NCBI GenBank assembly: GCA_041736465.1
Contig: JBGSTO010000096.1
Span: forward strand, 1 to 9,827
Length of the DNA: 9,827 nt
DNA from: JAJUJL01 sp041736465
Lineage (GTDB): Bacteria > Chloroflexota > Anaerolineae > Anaerolineales > UBA4823
Direction of reading: 5' to 3'
How positions within the stretch are numbered: the stretch's first letter is position 1; the number at the start of each line of letters is the position of its first letter. Shown in pieces: positions 1 through 6,194 of this stretch. Position numbers and translations under genes: made by a program. The notes under the pieces are model-generated. The model saw only the letters and a program-made list of their open reading frames with translations. It was not told where the DNA came from and searched no databases.

Positions 1-991
<991 letters not shown>

Positions 992-996
992 AATTT

Positions 997-1012
997 CACA
1001 TCTTGCGATGTG
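997..1012 (-). other. Hairpin with GCAA tetraloop just upstream of 16S 5' end
   Basis: The minus-strand RNA reads CACATC-GCAA-GATGTG, a perfect 6-bp stem closed by a stable GNRA tetraloop, ending about 6 nt before the estimated 16S 5' end. Its position suggests a role in leader folding or 16S 5'-end processing. That role is inferred. Confidence 0.5.
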
Positions 1013-1065
1013 TATTAGTCTTGCGCGGCTAGAAATTGTCAGGTCTGTTTTCTATCACTTTTCAG

Positions 1066-1074
1066 TTGTTAAGG
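1066..1074 (-). promoter_or_regulatory. Possible boxA-like antitermination element
   Basis: Minus-strand CCTTAACAA, about 80 nt upstream of 16S, resembles the core of the E. coli rrn leader boxA (GCTCTTTAACAA), which recruits the NusB-S10 antitermination complex. Only the TTAACAA core is shared and boxA varies between phyla, so this is a weak call. Confidence 0.3.
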
Positions 1075-1096
1075 TACCGTCAACGAAGCGGGCTGA

Positions 1097-1125
1097 ATTC
1101 TATCAGCATCGCTCCAGCCTGTCAA
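1097..1125 (-). promoter_or_regulatory. rRNA promoter P3 (closest to 16S)
   Basis: Minus strand: -35 TTGACA at 1125-1120, 17-bp spacer, -10 TAGAAT at 1102-1097. The -35 is perfect and the -10 differs from consensus at one position. Transcription would start near 1090, giving a ~100-nt leader before 16S. Confidence 0.75.
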
Positions 1126-1146
1126 GGCATTCTTAGAGACACAATT

Positions 1147-1176
1147 GCCGATGTCCTTTATTGCTTCGACATCGGC
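1147..1176 (-). other. rRNA leader stem-loop (9-bp perfect stem)
   Basis: The minus strand has GCCGATGTC, a 12-nt loop, then GACATCGGC. It lies between promoters P2 and P3, so it is present only in transcripts from the two upstream promoters. There is no T-run on either side, so it is not an intrinsic terminator. A processing or structural role in the pre-rRNA leader is possible but unproven. Confidence 0.5.
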
Positions 1177-1232
1177 CAGTAGGCCGGGGCTGATCCCGAA
1201 CCCAACGCAGAGGCGTCTCTTCAGTTTTTAGA

Positions 1233-1255
1233 GATCTGCCCTTCCGGGCGAGATC
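1233..1255 (-). other. rRNA leader hairpin with GGAA tetraloop
   Basis: The minus strand reads GATCTCGCCC-GGAA-GGGCAGATC. This is a 9-bp stem with one bulged C and a GNRA-type tetraloop, about 25 nt downstream of the P2 -10 box, so near the 5' end of a P2 transcript. It may stabilise the leader 5' end. Confidence 0.45.
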
Positions 1256-1279
1256 CACGCTCGTTACTTTGCGCAGTCT

Positions 1280-1307
1280 ATTATACCGAAATTTACGAGC
1301 TTGTCAA
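1280..1307 (-). promoter_or_regulatory. rRNA promoter P2 (perfect consensus hexamers)
   Basis: Minus strand: TTGACA at 1307-1302, 16-bp spacer, TATAAT at 1285-1280. Both hexamers match the housekeeping sigma consensus exactly, as expected of a very strong promoter such as one driving rRNA. The start site would be near 1273. Confidence 0.85.
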
Positions 1308-1332
1308 GTACTGCTGGTGGTCATTTCTGTCT

Positions 1333-1348
1333 CAGCGCCGGGGCGCTG
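1333..1348 (-). other. GC-rich hairpin between promoters P1 and P2
   Basis: The 6-bp inverted repeat CAGCGC/GCGCTG has a 4-base loop and sits about 30 bp downstream of the P1 -10 box. No T-run follows on either strand. Function unknown. Confidence 0.35.
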
Positions 1349-1378
1349 CTGCGCAGGCTTTTCCCTACCAGCCGACAG

Positions 1379-1406
1379 ATTATACGCGCTTTCACAATCC
1401 TGTCAA
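1379..1406 (-). promoter_or_regulatory. rRNA promoter P1 (distal, perfect consensus hexamers)
   Basis: Minus strand: TTGACA at 1406-1401, 16-bp spacer, TATAAT at 1384-1379. It is the first of three tandem promoters and lies 44 bp beyond the recR stop codon. I see no intrinsic terminator between recR and this promoter. Confidence 0.83.
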
Positions 1407-1449
1407 GGGCATTTTCAACTATTGGTGGATTGGGTTTTTTCAGCCGCTA

Positions 1450-2055
1450 TCAAAACATATCCTGGCGTCCCGCCAGGGCGCGCTGCAGCGTATTTGGGTC
1501 GGCGTATTCCAGGTCGCCGCCCACAGGCAGGCCGCGCGCCAGCCGGGTAACGCGCACGCCCAGGGGCAGCAGCCGCTGGCGCAAATACATGGCAGTGGCA
1601 TCCCCTTCGATGCTGGGATTGGTTGCCAGGATGATCTCACGAATTTCCCCCAACTGCACCCGTTTCAACAGTTCGGCGATGCGCAGGTCTTCCGGTCCGG
1701 TGCCTTCGATGGGCGAAAGCACCCCGTGCAGTACGTGATACAGACCGTTGAAGGCGCCGGTGCGCTCCAGCGCCAGCACATCCAGCGGCTCCTCTACCAC
1801 GCACAATGTGTCGCGCAGCCGCTCCATATTGGAGCACACTTCGCAGGCCTCTCGCCCGGCAGCGGTGATGTTGAAGCACACCGGGCAGTAAGTGATGCCC
1901 TGCTTCAGCTCCAACAGCGCTTCCGCCAGGCTGCGGCTCAGCTCCTCGGGCGAACGCAGCAAAAAAAACGCCAGCCGAGAGGCGGTCTTGGGACCAATCC
2001 CCGGCAGGCGAGAAAGCGCCTCAATCAGGTCTTCGACAGGCCCAGGAAGGTTCAT
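1450..2055 (-). CDS. recR: Recombination mediator protein RecR
   Basis: 201 aa, the usual RecR length. RecR forms a ring around DNA and, with RecF/RecO, loads RecA onto SSB-coated single-stranded DNA during gap repair. Domains in order: a helix-hairpin-helix at about 12-30 (LSRLPGIGPKTASRLAF); a four-cysteine zinc finger with C57, C60, C71 and C74; a Toprim domain from about 80, with acidic VVEEP at 86-90 and LATNPSIEGDATA at 143-155; and the conserved C-terminal GLPVGGDLEYAD stretch at 175-186. All expected motifs are present. It starts at ATG 2055, 43 bp after ybaB. The Shine-Dalgarno is weak (GTGAG), and a perfect hairpin lies in that gap. It ends the dnaX-ybaB-recR cluster and is followed directly by the rRNA promoters. 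Confidence 0.97.
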   Translation of the reverse strand: MNLPGPVEDLIEALSRLPGIGPKTASRLAFFLLRSPEELSRSLAEALLELKQGITYCPVCFNITAAGREACEVCSNMERLRDTLCVVEEPLDVLALERTGAFNGLYHVLHGVLSPIEGTGPEDLRIAELLKRVQLGEIREIILATNPSIEGDATAMYLRQRLLPLGVRVTRLARGLPVGGDLEYADPNTLQRALAGRQDMF

Positions 2056-2073
2056 ACAGCGCTCACTAGCAGG

Positions 2074-2091
2074 GCGCCGGCATACCGGCGC
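2074..2091 (-). other. Perfect GC hairpin in the ybaB-recR gap
   Basis: The inverted repeat GCGCCGG/CCGGCGC (7 bp) has a 4-base loop and fills much of the 43-bp gap between ybaB and recR. The minus-strand transcript has no T-run after it, so termination is unlikely. It could mark an mRNA processing site or tune recR translation, since recR has a poor ribosome binding site. Confidence 0.45.
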
Positions 2092-2098
2092 GGCGCGG

Positions 2099-2428
2099 CT
2101 AGAATGGCATACCGCCAGCCAGCGGGCCCAGGCGCTCGGCAGCCATTTCGCGGGATTTCTCCAACGCAGCGTTGACCGCTGCCAGCACCAGGTCCTGGAT
2201 CATATCCACGTCGCCGTCCTTGATCAAATCCGCATCGATCTGCACCGCAGTGCAGCGCTGGTCGCCGGTCACGGTCACCGTGACCGCTCCGCCGCCTGCG
2301 CTGGCGCTGACGGTTTCATCCGCCAACTGCGCCTGGGTTGCCTGGATCTGTTCCTGCAGCTTTTGGAGCTGCTGCATCATGCCCATATTGCCGGCCCCTT
2401 TGGGGCCTCCCTTAAACCCTTTCGCCAT
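2099..2428 (-). CDS. ybaB: Nucleoid-associated protein, YbaB/EbfC family
   Basis: About 109 aa, typical of this family of small dimeric DNA-binding proteins found between dnaX and recR in many bacteria. Visible features: a Gly/Lys-rich N-terminus (AKGFKGGPKGAGNMG); a helical segment with a Met/Gln-rich heptad-like pattern (MMQQLQKLQEQIQATQAQL); a beta-sheet section rich in Val/Thr (GAVTVTVTGDQ); the conserved VQIDADLIKDGD; and a C-terminal helix. I chose ATG 2428 because GAGGAGG (2440-2434) lies 5 nt upstream. A GTG codon immediately before it (2431) would be only 2 nt from the Shine-Dalgarno and is less likely. It lies 43 bp after the dnaX stop in the same operon. A role in nucleoid organisation or recombination is known for the family and is not shown here. 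Confidence 0.95.
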   Translation of the reverse strand: MAKGFKGGPKGAGNMGMMQQLQKLQEQIQATQAQLADETVSASAGGGAVTVTVTGDQRCTAVQIDADLIKDGDVDMIQDLVLAAVNAALEKSREMAAERLGPLAGGMPF

Positions 2429-2471
2429 CACAACCTCCTCGCTTTATGTACGGACTACTTGCTCATCTGCA

Positions 2472-4091
2472 TCAGACATCGACAATCTCACCACCCAGGT
2501 CGCGCAGTGCGGCAGCTACCATACCTTCACTGTCCACGTCCGCAGGCAGGCTGCCGGATCTTCCGGTTGAAATCACGCAGCGCAGGCGAACATCCTCCTG
2601 GAAGACTTTCTGCAGCGTCTCTTCCACCAGGCGCACATTTTCCTCTCTCTCGATGCGTTCTTTCAAAACACTGGAGAGACCCACGTATACGGCCCCCTCT
2701 TTCACCCCCAACAGCTTTCCCGAACGCAGCAGGGCGGCTGTCTGGGTGCTGTTGGCGTTAACCAACGCCAGCACCTGGCCCCAGCGCTGCTGTACAATTT
2801 TCAGCGTAAGTCCGCCTTGGCTCGCAGCCTCGCCTTCCGCTGTTTCAGGCTCTTGTTCACCGGCTTCTGCCCCTGCGTTCGCCGCGGCGGGGGTCGCCTG
2901 GGCTGCGGACGCAGGTTTTGCGCGCGAGCGCGGCTGAGGGGGAGGCTGCGCGGCGTCAGAGGCGCCACCAGCAGTGCTGGCAGCCGCCCTCTCCGGCTCC
3001 AACGGCATTTCAGGCCGCCTCTGGATGGCTTCTACCACCGCCAATTCCAAAGGCAGCCCCGGATGCCAGGATGTGCGCGCCTCGTTAACCGCCTGGTTGA
3101 AAATGCGCACCAGGCGCAGCAGATCCTGGGTGCTGAAGGCGTTCGCTTGCTGCCACAGAACGGCGCGCTGGTCGTTGGTTGCCGGCACCTGCTCGCCCCC
3201 ACCCACCTTGACCAGCATCAGATTGCGCACGTGATCGACCATCTGGTGGGCAAACTGGCGCGGGTCGCTGCCGCCATCCAGCGCACTGTGCACGTAATTC
3301 AGCGCGGCAGCGGCGTCCTGCTGCTGGATGGCTTGCATGATATCCAGCACCACCTGCGCAGTGGCTGTCCCCAGCACTGCCTGGGCCATCTCCAGAGTAA
3401 TCGTATTGCCAGTAGAAGCCAACTGGTCCAGCAGCGAAATCGCGTCACGCATCGCCCCGGTCGCCTGGCGGGCGACCAGCTCCAGCGCTTCCTGCTCGAC
3501 CTGCAGGCCTTCCGCCTCTGCCATGCGCTTCAATAACGCCACGATCTCGTTCAATGGAATGCGCCGGAATTCATAGCGCTGGCAGCGAGAAAGCACCGTT
3601 GCCGGTATCTTGTGGATCTCGGTGGTTGCCAGGATGAAGATGGCATGCGGCGGCGGCTCTTCCAGGGTCTTGAGCAATGCATTGAATGCCGCCGTGGAAA
3701 GCATGTGCACTTCGTCGATGATGTAAATTTTATATTTGCCGCGGTTGGGGGAGAAATTAATCTTATCGCGCAGCTCGCGCACGTCATCCACGCTGGTATT
3801 GGAAGCGGCATCGATCTCGATCAAATCCAAAAAACGTCCCTGATTGACTGCCGTGCAGTTCTCGCAAGCCTCGCACGGGCGGGCTGACAGGGTCGTATCC
3901 AGGCAGTTGACCGCCTTTGCCAGCAAACGCGCTGTGGTGGTCTTGCCGGTGCCGCGCGGCCCGGCAAACAGGTAAGCATGCGCCAGGCGATCGGCTGCCA
4001 CCGCGTTGTGCAGGGTCTGCACAACGTGATCCTGACCTACCACCTCGTCCCAACGCTGGGGACGCCATTTCCTGTAGAGAGCCTGGGTCAT
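2472..4091 (-). CDS. dnaX: DNA polymerase III subunits gamma and tau (DnaX)
   Basis: 539 aa. DnaX is the AAA+ ATPase of the clamp loader that places the beta sliding clamp on primed DNA and, as tau, holds the polymerase cores together. Motifs seen: Walker A GPRGTGKT at 44-51; zinc-binding cysteines C63, C73, C76 and C79; Walker B IIDEVH at 124-129; sensor 1 around LATTEIHK (154-161); the SRC arginine-finger motif at 168-170; and sensor 2 GAMRDAISLLDQ at 212-223. The clamp-loader collar runs to about 360. A low-complexity Ala/Pro/Glu linker follows at about 362-425, then a C-terminal tau domain to 539. No obvious A-rich slippery site for a gamma frameshift is visible in the linker. Start ATG 4091 lies only 4 nt after the stop of the preceding gene and has no clear Shine-Dalgarno, which suggests translational coupling. 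Confidence 0.98.
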   Translation of the reverse strand: MTQALYRKWRPQRWDEVVGQDHVVQTLHNAVAADRLAHAYLFAGPRGTGKTTTARLLAKAVNCLDTTLSARPCEACENCTAVNQGRFLDLIEIDAASNTSVDDVRELRDKINFSPNRGKYKIYIIDEVHMLSTAAFNALLKTLEEPPPHAIFILATTEIHKIPATVLSRCQRYEFRRIPLNEIVALLKRMAEAEGLQVEQEALELVARQATGAMRDAISLLDQLASTGNTITLEMAQAVLGTATAQVVLDIMQAIQQQDAAAALNYVHSALDGGSDPRQFAHQMVDHVRNLMLVKVGGGEQVPATNDQRAVLWQQANAFSTQDLLRLVRIFNQAVNEARTSWHPGLPLELAVVEAIQRRPEMPLEPERAAASTAGGASDAAQPPPQPRSRAKPASAAQATPAAANAGAEAGEQEPETAEGEAASQGGLTLKIVQQRWGQVLALVNANSTQTAALLRSGKLLGVKEGAVYVGLSSVLKERIEREENVRLVEETLQKVFQEDVRLRCVISTGRSGSLPADVDSEGMVAAALRDLGGEIVDV

Positions 4092-4095
4092 GAAA

Positions 4096-4539
4096 TTATT
4101 CCATTTGCGCGGGCGTGCATAGCTGCTGGATCATTTTTTCAGGGTTGCGCTTCAGCAGGGCGAACTGCGGCGAAGGAACCTGCAAATTATACGTGAAAAT
4201 CTTGCGATTCAAGGCTTCAACCCGCTCATGAAATATCGCCAGGGCGCGGCGCCACTCTACCTCGACCTGCAATAAATCCACACCGCCCTGCCCCGCCTGC
4301 TGGCGCCAGATCCAGGTGCGCACTAAATCTGCGGCGGCGGCGGCTTCCTCAGCCTCGATCTCGCCGCGCAGCTCGATCCACGGTAGGGTGTAGCCGCTGC
4401 TGCGCAGCATGTGGTGCGCCAGGCGCCACTCTGGGTCCTCGTAAGGATTCTCATCCAGGTGCAAGGGTTTACCCTGCCCGGGCAGGTTATCGAACTTGCC
4501 TTCTTGCATCGCCCTTCGAATGTGCTCTTCCACGCTCAT
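4096..4539 (-). CDS. DUF1992 (DnaJC28-conserved-domain) family protein
   Basis: 147 aa. The N-terminal half carries the hallmark of the DUF1992 family: EEHIRRAMQEGKFDNLPGQG (4-23), then KPLHLDENPYEDPEW and AHHMLRSSGYTLPWIELR. This domain is called DnaJ-related only because animal DNAJC28 contains it. There is no J domain or HPD motif here. The C-terminal half is predicted helical and Glu/Arg/Trp-rich, with no motif I recognise. The molecular function of the family is not established. The start at 4539 is preceded by GGAGGT, with a rather long 12-nt spacing. It sits 30 bp after the LysM-protein stop and 4 nt before dnaX, so it is probably cotranscribed with both. Confidence 0.88.
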   Translation of the reverse strand: MSVEEHIRRAMQEGKFDNLPGQGKPLHLDENPYEDPEWRLAHHMLRSSGYTLPWIELRGEIEAEEAAAAADLVRTWIWRQQAGQGGVDLLQVEVEWRRALAIFHERVEALNRKIFTYNLQVPSPQFALLKRNPEKMIQQLCTPAQME

Positions 4540-4569
4540 CGCGGCAAGGTTACCTCCGGGCGCACCGGC

Positions 4570-5346
4570 TCAGGGCACAGTGTAGCTGGCGCGCAGATCT
4601 CCCTCGGCATCCAGCAGCTCAGCTTCCTCGCCCGACTGCCAGACCGAAGCCGCCAGACCCCAATACAGGTCCACTACTGTGGTCGTTCCGCTGGTGCTCC
4701 ACACATTCACCGCACCGCCCTCGAACAAATCCAACTGCGGAAAAACAAACTCATTGCCGTCTTCATCACGCAGCCGCCAGCCCGAAAGCGAGAGCACGCC
4801 CTGACCACCGCGGGTGATGAATACCCGCTCAGAATTGATATCGCCCACCCCGATGATGCTGCTGATCACCACGCGTGCCTCCCCGCTGGGACCAGCCGGC
4901 GTACCGTCCACCAGGCGCGGTGTGGGGGTCAAACTGGCTGTTGGCGTGGGCGCAGGCGTTACCGGTATATAAATCTGCATCCCGGTGCTGATCTGATCTT
5001 TATTGGGCAGTTGGTTGAAGCGCACCAGGAAATCCACATCCAGTCCGTACTCCTCGGCGATTTCACCCAGCGTCTGGTTGGCCTGTACGGTAATAATCAC
5101 CACCGGTTGGGTCGGCTCCGGGGTCGGTGTGGAGGTGGGCAGCACTGCGGCGTTGGTCGTCGCCTGGGCAGCCTGCAGGGCAGACTCATCCTGCGTGGCG
5201 GTGGGCTGTCCCAGGCGGACAAGCTCCACTCCACGCAGCAGCGGGCCTTGCGTGCGCTCCCACATTGCAAGCACGGCTACCACCGTGCAGGCAGAAACGA
5301 ATACATTCAACAGCAGGTAGTAGAACAGGCGCTTGAAATTCTTCAT
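4570..5346 (-). CDS. Membrane-anchored LysM and lamin-tail domain protein
   Basis: 258 aa from ATG 5346. Order of parts: a short basic N-terminus (MKNFKR); one transmembrane helix or uncleaved signal at about 7-28 (LFYYLLLNVFVSACTVVAVL); a Thr/Pro-rich spacer (PTSTPTPEPTQP, 70-81); a LysM peptidoglycan-binding domain at about 83-129, with its hallmark TLGEIAEEYGLDVDFLVRFN; a second Pro/Thr linker (130-144); and a C-terminal beta-rich domain at about 156-257. The last has VVISSIIGVGDINSERVFI and GWRLRDEDGNEFVFP, the pattern of a lamin-tail domain. It is probably anchored in the membrane and faces the cell wall or exterior. I placed the start at 5346 because the longer open frame to 5730 lies antisense to the yacP-like gene and lacks protein-like sequence. 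GGAGAG lies 9 nt upstream. It is likely the first gene of the minus-strand operon. Confidence 0.85.
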   Translation of the reverse strand: MKNFKRLFYYLLLNVFVSACTVVAVLAMWERTQGPLLRGVELVRLGQPTATQDESALQAAQATTNAAVLPTSTPTPEPTQPVVIITVQANQTLGEIAEEYGLDVDFLVRFNQLPNKDQISTGMQIYIPVTPAPTPTASLTPTPRLVDGTPAGPSGEARVVISSIIGVGDINSERVFITRGGQGVLSLSGWRLRDEDGNEFVFPQLDLFEGGAVNVWSTSGTTTVVDLYWGLAASVWQSGEEAELLDAEGDLRASYTVP

Positions 5347-5366
5347 GGTGGCAGGCTCTCCGCAAA

Positions 5367-5374
5367 ATAATATC
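5367..5374 (-). promoter_or_regulatory. Possible -10 region for the LysM-dnaX-recR operon
   Basis: Minus-strand TGTGATATTAT contains TATTAT (5372-5367) and, in another register, GATATT preceded by TGT, an extended -10 form. It lies ~20 nt before the ATG at 5346. I find no convincing -35 at 16-18 bp upstream, so this is tentative. Confidence 0.3.
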
Positions 5375-5469
5375 ACAAAGTCGGGGTTTGGGGTGTGGCT
5401 GGAAGTGCAGCAACCAGCCGCTCCCCAATTCTTCTGCTCACAACCCTGGACTTGCGGGCGCTCAGGCCA

Positions 5470-5475
5470 TACAAT
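5470..5475 (+). promoter_or_regulatory. -10 box of a probable leaderless promoter for the yacP-like gene
   Basis: TACAAT lies 6 nt before the ATG at 5482, so the expected transcription start falls on or next to the A of the start codon. The -35 region is weak (CTGGAC at 5446-5451, 18-bp spacing). No Shine-Dalgarno is present upstream of the ATG, which agrees with a leaderless mRNA. Confidence 0.45.
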
Positions 5476-5481
5476 GTACCC

Positions 5482-5991
5482 ATGCCATATCTGATTGACG
5501 GGCACAACCTGGTGCCGCGCATCCCTGGGCTGCGCCTGGATGCCGACGACGATGAGCAGCAGTTGATCCAACTGTTGCAAGAATTCTGCCGTTTGAGCCG
5601 CAAGGCGGTAGACATATATTTCGACAACGCCCCACCGGGCCTGGCTGGCAGCCGCAAATACGGGCAGGTGAGCGTGCACTTCGTGCGCGCCGGGCGCAGC
5701 GCCGATGAGGCTATTCGCGACCGGCTGCACCGCCTGGGACGCCAGGCGCGCAGCTGGATCGTGATCAGCTCCGACTTGCGCGTACAGGAGTGGGCACGCC
5801 AGGCGCAGGCGCAGGTGCAGGACTCAGAAGCATTCTCCCGCCTGCTTAGAGAGACACTGCGCGGGCAGGAGCTCGACCGCCTCAAACGACCCGATGCCCG
5901 CCTCAGTCCCGAAGAGGTCGATCAGTGGATGCAGATATTTCAAAGCGAAGCCAAAGCACGCAAACCAGGGAAATCCAACAAAACAGAGTAA
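5482..5991 (+). CDS. YacP/Rae1-like NYN-domain (PIN-fold) ribonuclease
   Basis: 169 aa from ATG 5482. It opens with MPYLIDGHNLV, the typical first strand and acidic motif of NYN/YacP nucleases (D6, N9). Further acidic residues fit the PIN-like active site: D48 in IYFDNAPPG, D75/E76 in SADEAIRD and D98 in VISSDLRV. The C-terminal ~60 residues are helical and charged, ending in a Lys-rich tail (KARKPGKSNKTE). The family includes Bacillus Rae1 (YacP), an endonuclease that enters the ribosomal A site and cleaves mRNA during translation. That function is known for Rae1 and only inferred here. The open frame extends upstream to 5395, but the conserved N-terminus begins at this Met. It is the only plus-strand gene and is divergent from the LysM-dnaX operon. 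A strong terminator lies ~160 bp after the stop. Confidence 0.88.
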   Translation: MPYLIDGHNLVPRIPGLRLDADDDEQQLIQLLQEFCRLSRKAVDIYFDNAPPGLAGSRKYGQVSVHFVRAGRSADEAIRDRLHRLGRQARSWIVISSDLRVQEWARQAQAQVQDSEAFSRLLRETLRGQELDRLKRPDARLSPEEVDQWMQIFQSEAKARKPGKSNKTE

Positions 5992-6029
5992 TTGGATAAC
6001 TCTAATCCGGTTTTAATGCACTCACCTGC

Positions 6030-6137
6030 TTAATCGGGTATAGTAAATGCAAGACACCTGCCCTCCCAATTACTGGTAACTTCAGGTGTCGGCCTCCGGC
6101 CCCTGTCATCAGCTTGCCCCCCCCAGGCTGATGGCAT
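6030..6137 (-). CDS. Possible 35-codon small ORF with strong Shine-Dalgarno
   Basis: Minus-strand ATG 6137 is preceded by AAGGAGGT (6152-6145) with 7-nt spacing, an ideal ribosome binding site. The ORF runs 35 codons to TAA at 6030. The peptide starts MPSAWGGQADDRGRRPTPEV and ends in GRCLAFTIPD. I recognise no family, and there is no signal peptide or membrane segment. It lies 55 bp downstream of the RIO-kinase stop on the same strand and overlaps, antisense, the plus-strand structured element. The coding region is itself made of inverted repeats and G-tracts, which argues against selection for protein. The Shine-Dalgarno may simply be the complement of the ACCTCCTTA segment of an RNA on the other strand. 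Confidence 0.25.
   Translation of the reverse strand: MPSAWGGQADDRGRRPTPEVTSNWEGRCLAFTIPD
6104..6136 (+). repeat. 13-bp inverted repeat with C7 loop
   Basis: TGTCATCAGCTTG pairs with CAGGCTGATGGCA (two G-U wobbles) around a loop of seven cytosines at 6117-6123. No T-run follows, so it is not a terminator. Confidence 0.7.
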
Positions 6138-6152
6138 CCGGTGGACCTCCTT

Positions 6153-6194
6153 AGATCGCCGGGCGTGCCCCCCCCCACGTCCGGTGGTCTTTTT
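6153..6194 (+). terminator. Strong intrinsic terminator with poly-C loop
   Basis: The plus-strand RNA has a 15-bp stem, 6153-6167 paired with 6176-6190 (three G-U pairs), a loop of eight C (6168-6175), and a T-run at 6190-6194. It would end transcription of the yacP-like gene and/or the candidate small RNA. It overlaps the stop codon of the convergent RIO gene. On the minus strand no T-run follows, so it is one-directional. Confidence 0.8.

Larger units (their letters stand above)
6051..6194 (+). ncRNA. Candidate structured C-rich small RNA or yacP 3'-UTR element
   Basis: About 144 nt of non-coding sequence between two convergent genes is almost wholly foldable. Hairpin H1: GACACCTG (6053-6060) with CAGGTGTC (6083-6090). 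A small GGCC-TCC-GGCC hairpin lies at 6091-6101. Hairpin H3: 13-bp stem (6104-6116/6124-6136, two G-U pairs) with a loop of seven C. A single-stranded link contains ACCTCCTTA (6145-6153), identical to the E. coli 16S anti-Shine-Dalgarno tail. A terminator hairpin with a loop of eight C ends it. A -10-like TATAGT (6039-6044) would place the 5' end near 6051, just before H1, but no good -35 is seen, so the RNA might instead be processed from yacP read-through. It does not match 6S, SRP, tmRNA or RNase P signatures that I know. C-rich loops and anti-SD segments are typical of sRNAs that block ribosome binding sites; that role is inference. Confidence 0.4.

Noticed and set aside
1892..2761. Long plus-strand open frame (289 codons) opposite recR, ybaB and dnaX
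   Set aside because: It is antisense to three well-supported genes, full of Arg/His/Pro as expected of a GC-rich shadow frame, and has no recognisable domain.
3820..3840. T/A-rich homopolymer in dnaX as a frameshift site for gamma
   Set aside because: It lies in the ATPase domain at about residue 87, far upstream of where a gamma-producing frameshift would occur, and is T-rich rather than A-rich on the coding strand.
5347..5730. N-terminal extension of the LysM/lamin-tail ORF
   Set aside because: The extension lies opposite the yacP-like gene, lacks protein-like sequence, and would bury a clear signal/transmembrane start at 5346.
6051..6194. 6S RNA, SRP RNA, RNase P RNA, tmRNA or a group II intron/IS200-type end
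   Set aside because: None of the conserved signatures I know (for example the SRP GGAAG apical motif, RNase P GAGGAAAGTCC, the domain V hairpin) is visible. The ends can pair weakly (AAGACACC with GGTGGTCTT), but there is no target duplication or transposase.
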